A DNA stretch of 23,939 nt from a virus. The notes beneath the pieces are model-generated. The model worked only from the letters and a program-made list of their open reading frames with translations, ran no database searches and had not been told where the DNA came from. A program made the translations under genes and the position numbers. Positions 1 through 7,200 of the stretch are shown in pieces. The stretch's first letter is position 1. Each line of letters begins with the position of its first letter. The DNA lies in the IMG/VR virus record IMGVR_UViG_3300037189_008797, positions 1-23,939 of that record; one strand, written 5' to 3'.

Positions 1-1
1 C

Positions 2-376
2 GAGCGCCATGCGCGGATGCGTCTGGGCGAGCGGTGGGTCAGCACGGCGCTGCGCCTGACGCGACTGGAGAGCGGTTTCCGTTGCGGCGCGCAGGGGCCT
101 CGTGTGAAGTCTCATGGTGGTAACCGGGCGCAGGGCGCGCTGCAAGTCATGCCGCGCACGGCCATTGCGATGGGTCTGGACCCGCGCAGGCTGACGGAGT
201 GCGAGTACGGCATCGCTGCTGGGGTCATGCACATGGAGCGCTGCATTGCCGCCGGCGTCCGCACGCACAACCAGATGGCGGCGTGTCATGTCGCAGGCTG
301 GGGCGGATGGAACAAGAGGCTGGCCGCGCGGCCCGAGCGCTACAAGCAGCAGTACATCCGCATGGCAATGCGATAG
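2..376 (+). CDS. Lytic transglycosylase (SLT domain), 5' end cut by window edge
   Basis: This is a small lysozyme-like protein of the soluble lytic transglycosylase type, which cleaves peptidoglycan glycan strands. The probable catalytic glutamate sits in LESGF (residue 18 counted from the ATG at 17). It is followed by GALQVMPRTA, the family's usual G-x-(M/L)-Q-(L/V)-M-P-x-T-A signature, and by AGWGGWNKR near the C terminus, which matches the AYNAG-type motif. The frame is open from base 2 through the ATG at 17 and the residues before that ATG look like coding sequence, so the true start is probably outside the window. The next gene starts 9 bases downstream, so they are likely co-transcribed. 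It could act in host entry, in lysis or as a particle component; it is separate from the late lysis cassette. The SLT family call is fairly secure and the role is inferred. Confidence 0.8.
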   Translation, partial: ERHARMRLGERWVSTALRLTRLESGFRCGAQGPRVKSHGGNRAQGALQVMPRTAIAMGLDPRRLTECEYGIAAGVMHMERCIAAGVRTHNQMAACHVAGWGGWNKRLAARPERYKQQYIRMAMR

Positions 377-385
377 GAGAGCAAG

Positions 386-511
386 ATGGACTATCTGATC
401 TTTATGGCGGCTGTCTTTGTGACACTGATCAACATTGCGGGCGCGGCGTTTGTCGTGTGGTTTGTCAGCGACATTTTGCCAGACATCATCAAGAACTGGA
501 GACGGCTGTGA
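386..511 (+). CDS. 41-residue single-pass membrane peptide
   Basis: A short frame begins at ATG 386, preceded by AGGAGAGCAAG (375-385), a good ribosome binding site. It encodes a hydrophobic segment (about residues 3-28, LIFMAAVFVTLIN then a Gly/Ala/Val stretch) followed by a charged tail ending NWRRL. It lies 9 bases after the transglycosylase stop. Its TGA overlaps the GTG start of the DnaA-like gene (GTGA at 508-511), an arrangement typical of real, translationally coupled phage genes. A membrane peptide right after a transglycosylase gene could be a holin-like or entry-related partner, but nothing in the sequence proves this. Its small size leaves some doubt; the ribosome site and exact packing support it. 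Confidence 0.6.
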   Translation: MDYLIFMAAVFVTLINIAGAAFVVWFVSDILPDIIKNWRRL

Positions 512-801
512 TCAAAGTCGGACTGACACGGGGGCAGCGGATTCTGCACGAGACGGCACAGAAGCATCTTGTGGCCGTTAATGAGATCCGAAGCGCGTGC
601 AAGCTCCGGCATGTTGTCCGGGCGCGGTGGGAAGTCGCCTACCGGCTCCGGAACGAGCTGCAGATACCCTACGCGGCCATTGGTCGATTCCTGAAGAAAG
701 ACCACGCGACTATAATTCACGCCTGTCGATCACATAAAAACCCCCGCCAACCTTATGAGCGGGCGGGGGCAAGTGAAGTAAGATCCCATGTTCCCGGCTG
801 A
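508..801 (+). CDS. Stand-alone DnaA domain IV (DNA-binding) protein
   Basis: A 97-residue protein resembling only the C-terminal DNA-binding domain of the replication initiator DnaA. The basic helix (about residues 38-51, RARWEVAYRLRNEL) corresponds to the DnaA segment that carries the DNA-contacting arginine. The DnaA signature is recognisable as KKDHATIIHACR (63-74), with Asp65 and His66 kept and the first of the two usual threonines replaced by Ala67. There is no AAA+ ATPase domain, so it cannot unwind an origin alone. Such proteins may bind DnaA-box-like sites and compete with or recruit host replication factors; that role is inferred. The GTG start is chosen because it overlaps the preceding stop in GTGA and precedes the whole domain. 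The last 25 codons run through a hairpin that looks like a minus-strand terminator. Confidence 0.78.
   Translation: MIKVGLTRGQRILHETAQKHLVAVNEIRSACKLRHVVRARWEVAYRLRNELQIPYAAIGRFLKKDHATIIHACRSHKNPRQPYERAGASEVRSHVPG
736..769 (-). terminator. Strong intrinsic terminator facing the minus strand
   Basis: Read on the minus strand, CCCCCGCC (from 769) pairs perfectly with GGCGGGGG (748-741) across a 13-base loop, followed immediately by TTTTTATG. This 8-bp GC-only stem plus U tract is a classic factor-independent terminator. On the plus strand the A tract comes first and no U tract follows, so it should not stop the plus-strand operon. It lies inside the 3' end of the DnaA-like gene, about 530 bases past the last minus-strand stop codon, where it would end late transcripts reading through antisense to the gcrA-like gene. 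Confidence 0.7.
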
Positions 802-823
802 ACGGGTAGGACAACCGAGAGAT

Positions 824-1300
824 ATGACTATGACCACGCAATCGTATGATGTCAACAAGCTCATTGAGCTTTGGAACTTAAAAGCATCGGCGTCAGAGAT
901 CGGCAAGGAGCTGGGAATAACGCGCAACGCTGTGATCGGAAAAGTAAAACGCCTCCGGGAAAAAGGCGTGCCGCTTCGATCTTTTGTCGCAAAACCAAAA
1001 GAAGAGCGTACTCGCGTCCGTGTCCGCGAAGTCAAGACGGATCGCGGGTGGGTGAAGAAGAAAAAGGTTGTGAAAATTGAACCAGTGCAACTGGACTTCG
1101 ATTTTCTCCCCCCACTGCCGGAAAGAAACATCGACATCCTGAAGCTGACGCCGTTTTCGTGTCGATACATTGTCGATCACGATCAGCATCGTGGAGCGAT
1201 CTACTGCGGAGAAGCAAAGCAGGGGCGCTCATACTGCGGGGAGCACGCGAGGATATGCTACATCCCGCTCAAGAAAGATCTGGGCGCTCACGCGCCCTGA
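824..1300 (+). CDS. gcrA: GcrA-family cell-cycle regulator homologue
   Basis: A 158-residue GcrA-family protein. In Caulobacter, GcrA binds the sigma-70 holoenzyme and activates promoters, with preference for CcrM-methylated GANTC sites. The N-terminal helix-turn-helix (about 10-47) carries SASEIGKELG and the hallmark TRNAVIGKVKRL. A basic linker (52-84) follows. The C-terminal part (about 105-147) has the family's Cys/His pattern, with SCRY at 112-115, YCGE at 127-130 and YCGEHAR at 137-143, corresponding to the sigma-interacting region. I chose ATG 824 (GAGAG just upstream) over ATG 788, because 788 would add 12 unconserved residues and overlap the upstream gene; ATG 830 is also possible. 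It is the last plus-strand gene and ends 2 bases from the convergent fibre gene. It probably redirects host transcription. Confidence 0.88.
   Translation: MTMTTQSYDVNKLIELWNLKASASEIGKELGITRNAVIGKVKRLREKGVPLRSFVAKPKEERTRVRVREVKTDRGWVKKKKVVKIEPVQLDFDFLPPLPERNIDILKLTPFSCRYIVDHDQHRGAIYCGEAKQGRSYCGEHARICYIPLKKDLGAHAP
1282..1297. terminator. Possible bidirectional hairpin at the convergent junction
   Basis: GGGCGC (1282-1287) and GCGCCC (1292-1297) form a 6-bp stem with the four-base loop TCAC, ending right before the gcrA-like stop codon. Downstream on the plus strand is TGACTTTAG and on the minus strand AGATCTTTCTT, both only weakly U-rich. The position between convergent genes suggests a weak two-way terminator, but the tracts are poor. 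Confidence 0.4.
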
Positions 1301-1302
1301 CT

Positions 1303-2373
1303 TTAGACACCGCCAAAAACGGTAATGTCCACATTGATTCCGGTATTTGGATCGGTTTTTCCGACTGCGTTTGTAAAATACCAGTCGATTGTGAACCCGC
1401 TAGAAGTTTTTGACGAAATAGACGGATTACACAATACACTTAGCCCTGTGCCGCCTGTGACATGGACCGTGTAGTTTGCATCAGCAAATCCGGATAAAGC
1501 AACGTTCCAAGTACCTGCAGATGCGCGCGTAACAGACGTTATGCTTCGCGAGAAGGTGACCGTAGGCGATGATGCGCCAGTGGCAACTAGTCCGGCTTGC
1601 GCCGTGACGGCGAGGGGCGTCCAACTTGGATTTGTACCATCAGTTGTCAGCGATTGTTTTGATTTCCCCGTCTGGGACGGCAAGACACTCGGAGCCGTTG
1701 TCCACGACGGGTTGGCCGCTGCGCCGTTGGTCGTCAGGTACTGGCCGCTTGTGCCCGGTGCCAATCCCGCCCACGCTGACGCGCCTCTGTACAGAACAGC
1801 GCCCTGCGTCGAGGACAGGAAGTCAAGGATCTGGGTGATGGTCAGGTCTTCGACATTGCCGGTGCCGGCGGTTGCGCGGCCCTTGATGATCTGCGTTGCG
1901 ACTGTGGCCAGCATCGCGTTCGTGACGCTGTTGTTGGCGATCGGGACTGTGCTTGTCCTTGAGATGTTGGTGCCGTCGCAGTAGATGCTCGTGACATACC
2001 CCTGCTGGCAGACAACCGAAGTGCCGCCGCCCGACACGGGCGAAATCGTGACCGTGAAGCTGCCCGTCGTGTTGTTGTAGACGATCCACTGCCCGCCGAC
2101 GACGGCAGTGGCAGCAGTGTTCTGCGGCAGGGTATAGACCGCGTTGCCGGTCATCACGCCCGTGATGGTGATGATCAGATTTCGCGTCTGCGTGATTGTC
2201 AGGTTGACCGTGCCGACGGACCCTGTGGCGTTGAGCGCCAGCCGTCCACCAAAGGCTGCGTCAATCGCGTCCCAGTCATCATTGATGGGGCCGGACCAGC
2301 CCGTAGGGTTGCCCGCGTAATCGTTATAGGCGGGCTTCTCGATGCTCTTGTTCGACGTGTAGGACGAAACCAT
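1303..2373 (-). CDS. Tail fibre-like protein
   Basis: A 356-residue Thr/Ser/Asn/Gly-rich beta-type protein and the last gene of the late block. The N terminus (about 1-45), with NDYAGNPTGWSGPINDDWDAI ending in DAAFGG, matches the module that opens many phage fibre proteins (roughly NxGxxxxTWGxxxNxDFxxID). Centrally, NSVTNAMLATVATQIIKGR and TSGQYLTTNGAAANPSW resemble repeated shaft segments of long fibres. The C terminus (about 280-356) looks like a globular beta domain. The role is probably receptor contact or distal tail structure. ATG 2373 is preceded by GAGGG. It follows the 609-residue ejection-type gene after 10 bases. Receptor specificity cannot be read from the sequence. Confidence 0.72.
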   Translation of the reverse strand: MVSSYTSNKSIEKPAYNDYAGNPTGWSGPINDDWDAIDAAFGGRLALNATGSVGTVNLTITQTRNLIITITGVMTGNAVYTLPQNTAATAVVGGQWIVYNNTTGSFTVTISPVSGGGTSVVCQQGYVTSIYCDGTNISRTSTVPIANNSVTNAMLATVATQIIKGRATAGTGNVEDLTITQILDFLSSTQGAVLYRGASAWAGLAPGTSGQYLTTNGAAANPSWTTAPSVLPSQTGKSKQSLTTDGTNPSWTPLAVTAQAGLVATGASSPTVTFSRSITSVTRASAGTWNVALSGFADANYTVHVTGGTGLSVLCNPSISSKTSSGFTIDWYFTNAVGKTDPNTGINVDITVFGGV

Positions 2374-2383
2374 TTCTCAGCCC

Positions 2384-4213
2384 TCAGATGTGACGGTTTG
2401 CGACTTCAAGCGCCTTCACGACATGCTCGTCGGGCGCTCGCAGGAGATCTTCTGTGCTTTTGGTGACAGCCTTGCGCGCGGCGCTGGCCAACGCTTTCAG
2501 GTTTACCGCGCCACCACTGGCGCGCTGCTGACGATCTTCGGGCGGAGCGGTAATGCGAGCGGCCTCCGCGGCCTGCCCAAGAACCTGCGGCGCAGGCAAG
2601 GCTTCATAGGCACGCGAGGGGAGCCCGCCGGCGCGTCCTATGCCATATGCGGTCAAGCCACCAACCTTGGGCGAAGAAAATGCAAGGCCCGCCAAAGGCG
2701 CTGGATGAGCAGCAAGAGCCGCTATACCGCCGAGAGAGCCGCTGGCCAGCATACCAGCGATTTGACCGCGAATACCTTGCGGAATAAGCGGATTCAGCTC
2801 AACGCCTGCGATCGCATACGGCAATTGCGGGTCTATTGCCTCAAGCCTCTTAATCAAGTCGCCCTTCGCCTTGGTGTCTTGCGAACGCAAGATCTTGCGA
2901 ATCTGCGTCAGAGATGAACCGCCGCGTGCGGTCAATTCTTTGTTGAGGTCGATAAGCTCTTGTGTTGCGCGCTGATAATTCTCCATGATATTCGCGTAAC
3001 GCTTGTCAGGTATCGTATCTTTGGCCGCGTTGGCGATATCATCCACGATTTTACGAGCAGGTGTGCCTTTATAAGTTCCTTCGTATCCGGTGCTACGCAG
3101 AGCTTGTTTGAGTTTATCGAAATCCTCAATGTTGTGAATCATTTGAGGATTGCTTTTCCACTGGCCCACAATGTTTTCCATCTGCTGAAGAATGGAAGCT
3201 GCTTCTGGGTTGACCACAGAACCCCGGTGATAAGCAATACTCCTTGCGGCTTGAAGCGCGTCATCGACCTTATTAAAAGGTAATGTCTGGTTGGACGCAA
3301 TTCGTCCCATGCCGCTCATATACTCGGCACTGCGCTGTTGCGCGACTTTGGAGATACCCTCGTTGACCCTGCGCACAAGATCAGTCGGAGATACGGAACC
3401 TGACAAATGCTCCCAAAAGACGGGGTTTGCAGTCAGGCCGGCGTTTGTAGCCTGCTGTAAAGATCGAAAGGATGATCCGCTCTGAAGTGACAAAGGCACG
3501 TTCAGAACAGTCGAAACACCCTTCGCCGCGACAGCAGGTGCTTTTAGAGCGGCGGCCAACGGATCAACCGTCTTGCCAACTGCTGCCGCAGCTTCACCAG
3601 CTTTTCCGATCAGACCGGGTGCTTTTGCAGCCAAAGATCCGCCGCCGGTCAGGACCGTGGAAGCGTCGGCCAGAACGCCGACAGGGTCTTTGGCAAAAGC
3701 TTGCTTAAAGCGAGCCACACTGCCGTATCGGTCACGATAGAAGTCTGCGAGCGCGTTCACAGCGGCTTCGTCTTGCGCCTTCTGTTCCGGTTTTTGTTCA
3801 ATACCGAGTGCACCAGCGGCCTTTGAGTATGCACCCTTACCAAGCGCCCCTATAGCCTGCGCCGTCTCGACTGGATGCATGAAAGGATGAATGACGGATT
3901 TGCCAAACTCGACCGCGCTGCTGGGGGCAGACTTGATAGCCTGCGATGCAACAGTGCCCCAGCCTATATCGGCAGGCTCTGTTTTTCCTATTGGCTGAAG
4001 GGGTGCGCCAACTTCAACAGGTTTAAAGGCCGTAGGGGTTGCGGTTTCAGCGGGGGCGGATAAAGGCGCAGCCTGTTGTGATGCACTTGGGCGACCGGAA
4101 AAGAACTCTGTCTGCATAAGCGGATTATCTTCTTGCGCAGTCTGAGTAGAAGATTGCGCAGGAGTTTTGCCGCTAAAGTAATCGGTCTTGAGGAGAGGGT
4201 TTTCTTGTTCCAT
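2384..4213 (-). CDS. Ejection-type internal virion protein, 609 residues
   Basis: A large, mostly helical Ala/Gln/Lys-rich protein of the kind podoviruses store inside the capsid and eject through the tail. Two copies of an 11-residue motif open it, NPLLKTDYFSG (5-15) and NPLMQTEFFSG (30-40). A long helical body follows, with Ala-rich, possibly membrane-active stretches around 165-225 and 490-530. The C terminus (about 564-609), with RASGG and then LLRAPDEHVVKALEVANR, is a segment I associate with ejection proteins of alphaproteobacterial phages. No catalytic motif is visible. It starts 4 bases after the stop of the 1284-residue gene, so the two are probably made together and act in the same entry conduit. 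The start is supported by the repeat beginning at residue 5 and by AGGTAAGG upstream. Function is inferred from context and composition. Confidence 0.68.
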   Translation of the reverse strand: MEQENPLLKTDYFSGKTPAQSSTQTAQEDNPLMQTEFFSGRPSASQQAAPLSAPAETATPTAFKPVEVGAPLQPIGKTEPADIGWGTVASQAIKSAPSSAVEFGKSVIHPFMHPVETAQAIGALGKGAYSKAAGALGIEQKPEQKAQDEAAVNALADFYRDRYGSVARFKQAFAKDPVGVLADASTVLTGGGSLAAKAPGLIGKAGEAAAAVGKTVDPLAAALKAPAVAAKGVSTVLNVPLSLQSGSSFRSLQQATNAGLTANPVFWEHLSGSVSPTDLVRRVNEGISKVAQQRSAEYMSGMGRIASNQTLPFNKVDDALQAARSIAYHRGSVVNPEAASILQQMENIVGQWKSNPQMIHNIEDFDKLKQALRSTGYEGTYKGTPARKIVDDIANAAKDTIPDKRYANIMENYQRATQELIDLNKELTARGGSSLTQIRKILRSQDTKAKGDLIKRLEAIDPQLPYAIAGVELNPLIPQGIRGQIAGMLASGSLGGIAALAAHPAPLAGLAFSSPKVGGLTAYGIGRAGGLPSRAYEALPAPQVLGQAAEAARITAPPEDRQQRASGGAVNLKALASAARKAVTKSTEDLLRAPDEHVVKALEVANRHI

Positions 4214-4217
4214 AGCC

Positions 4218-7200
4218 TTACCTCGTGAAATATTGGCTCAGACCGGGGACGTAAGGCTGTTTTAGGCGTTCTGCTCGGGCGCGGAAAGCATCCTCAATCT
4301 GTTTGGCACTAACTCGGCCCGTCGCCATCATCTCGACAGCCTTCGGATCTTTCAAGATCAGATCTTTCAGCATCGTAACCTGAGAGAGATAGTTGTTATT
4401 CGGATTGTCGGTCTCAAATGCTTCGTTCGCCCGCGCGAAACTGTTTTGCGAGATGCGACCGTACTCGTTCATATGCGCTTCGCGGTCGCGAGACTTTTTG
4501 GATAGCATCAGAAGCTGGGCAGCCAATTGAGCCTGCGCTTCTGGGGGCATGGTTGTTTGCGGCATCGAGGCCATGACGGCTTGAAGAGCGCCAAGACTTT
4601 CCTGCCCCGCCCCGCGTGCTAGACCAAGACTTTGGATTGCATTGAACTTTTCTGCCAAAGCTTGCCGGGTATCAGCTTCACTGAGCATGTATTTTGGATC
4701 ACTGACGCCCAAAGAGCGCAGGATAGTATTGCCCACGTTTGCAAGTTGAGCACGACCAGCGAATGTGACGCCGGGGGTATCAAAACCCTTTCCGGCGACA
4801 GTTTTGGAAACATTTATTGCCATCTCGTTCAATAGAGGCTGCGCCTCAGACGCAGCTCTAGCAGATGTTCCTGTCGCACTCACATAGCCAGCAGATTGCG
4901 CTTTGTTGATATCTCTGTTTGGACCGATAGTCGCGTCCATGTCGGTTTCAGCCGCTTTCATGGATTTATCGCCAAAGACAACACCGATCGGCATCTGCGG
5001 CTTTTCCATTGGCATGGATGTTGTTGGGGCGGTTCTCGCTCCTTGAGGGCCTTCTGTAACCTGCCGTGCTTCGCCTGCGGCCTTGGACGCGGCGCTGAGA
5101 AGCGCAGGAATCGCCTCGACTCCCCCAAGAGGCGTTACATCTTCGCCTGCACGATAACGCCTTATCCATTCTGTGATCGGTATCATCTTGCCGTTGGCAA
5201 GGCGGACGCCCGAATAACCACTGACAGGCTCTCCAACAAGAGAAAGATTTGCGGCGCGCTGCATCGTTTCAAATGTCTGTGCCCTTGTCTGACCAGTTGC
5301 TGCTTCTTTGGCCTCAAGATTTGAATAAGCCTGCGCCCCAGCCCCAAGCCCTTGAAGAACAGCGGATCCAAGATAACGGCTTGGCGAAGAAGCCATTGCT
5401 CCCAACCCGCTCAAAAGCGGAATCAGAAACTGTTTGCTCGTAGCGAAATCACCCCAAGATTGCGGCTTACCTTCAAAGCTACGAGGAGCGCTAAGGCCGC
5501 TTTCTGCAGGCTGCCCCTTCTGCGCCATCGGGTTTACAAATTGACCGGCTCCGGGGCGCTCAAGCTGCGCTTCTTGTGATCCTTCGGCAGGGTAATCGCC
5601 GGGATTCAACCCAAGGAATTGTGCGCCAACTTGACGATGCCGCGCCATTTGCGGGCTCGCAAGCTTCTGAGCAACAGTTGTACCCATGTCAACAGCGCCA
5701 AGTCGACCAACAGTGCCGGCATTAATTGCAGAATAAATCTCAGGAAGACCCATTCCTGAACGCACGCCCCTATCACGAAGATATTCGCCAACAGCCTGCA
5801 TTTGCTGGCCAGCGGGCATGTCTTCAGTGATGCCGTATTGCTGTCGTTGTGGACCGCCCCATTGGATAAGGCCGCGATGTTGGCCCCATCTTGTGGTCGG
5901 CCCCTTCTGCCAAGGGTCAAATGTTCCACCAGTTTCATAGGAAATGGCGGTCGCTAGATCGAGCGGATTAACACCAAGTTCTTGAGCGGTCTTCCTTATC
6001 GCTCCGGGAAGAACATCCGTGCTGTATCCGGTCCCTTCGCCGCCATCGACGGGAGGACCGCCGTCAGCATATCCTGATCGCGGCACCAGACCACCATAGG
6101 CGCGCGGCGTAGCGTCTTCGGTTGCCCGATCGTAGTCAAGCGTCAGGAAGCCGTTGCGCTCGCCAACGGCGTCAGGCTTGCGCTGCGCAACCTCCTGCGC
6201 CATCAGGCCGAGCTGGGTGCGTCCGTCGCCCATGTCGTAGCGGTAAATCTGTTGACCATCGTAGGTCTCGCCAACCGGCGCGATATTGTTTTTGAGGCGC
6301 GCGTCCGAGAAAGGAAGGAACGCCATCAAAGTCGGCAGGGCGCTGGCCGCGGCGGAACCGGCGCTGTAAAGAGACGACCCCGCGCCAATGATCGAGGCCG
6401 CATCTTTCAAATCCGAGCCAAGGCCACCGGGAGGCTTCGGTGGTTCGCCCGGTTTCGGGAGCTGGCGGATTTCGTCCTTGCCTTCGTCGATCACACCCTG
6501 AAGCAGGGGGTCGCCGCCGTAAGGCATGCCGCCAGCGGCGTAACCGTGCGGCATGAGACCACCATAGGCTGCGCCTTCCTTGCGACTTTCTTCTTCCGAC
6601 TTAGACATTGAAGAGTCTGCGCCTGTAGAGCCAGAAGAAACAGTTGGCGCGGGCGGCGGGCTTGCGATGTCGCGGACCTTACCGAGACCCGCCATTGCCT
6701 TGCTGCCAAGGCCCTTTTCGCCAAAGAGGCCCTTTTCGCCAAGCAGGCTCTCGCCAACACCAGCGGTCTGATTGATGCCACTGGCAAGCTCCGCAAGACC
6801 GCCCGGACGCTGTTGCGGCGCGGGACCTGCGGTCATCAGCTTCGGAACTGGCAGTGACGCTTGAGGTACGTAGCCCGGCTTGCCCTGCTGCTGACCGCCG
6901 TAGGGCGTCCCTTGTCCCGCGTAGGGGCCAAGGAACTGTTGCTGGGCCTGTAGGAGCGAGCGAAGGTCTTCAGCACCCACGAGGCCGCCGGGGGCATAGC
7001 CACCGCGCCCGTACGCGCCCGGTCCCGTCACCACGCCACCCATGCTGTCGCGCCCCGGGTCGACGACTTTGTAATCGTCGACGTCGACAACGAGGCCCGG
7101 CCTCGTCTTCTCGACGTCCTGCGCCATCGGGCCGACGCGCTTCGGCGGCATTGGCGAGCCGGTCGCCTCGGCGCGGCGCACGTCGTCGATGTAGTCGTAG

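Noticed and set aside
730-1170. Minus-strand frame opposite the gcrA-like gene
   Set aside because: It has no family resemblance and the sense frame is a clear GcrA; it would also start within the late read-through region.
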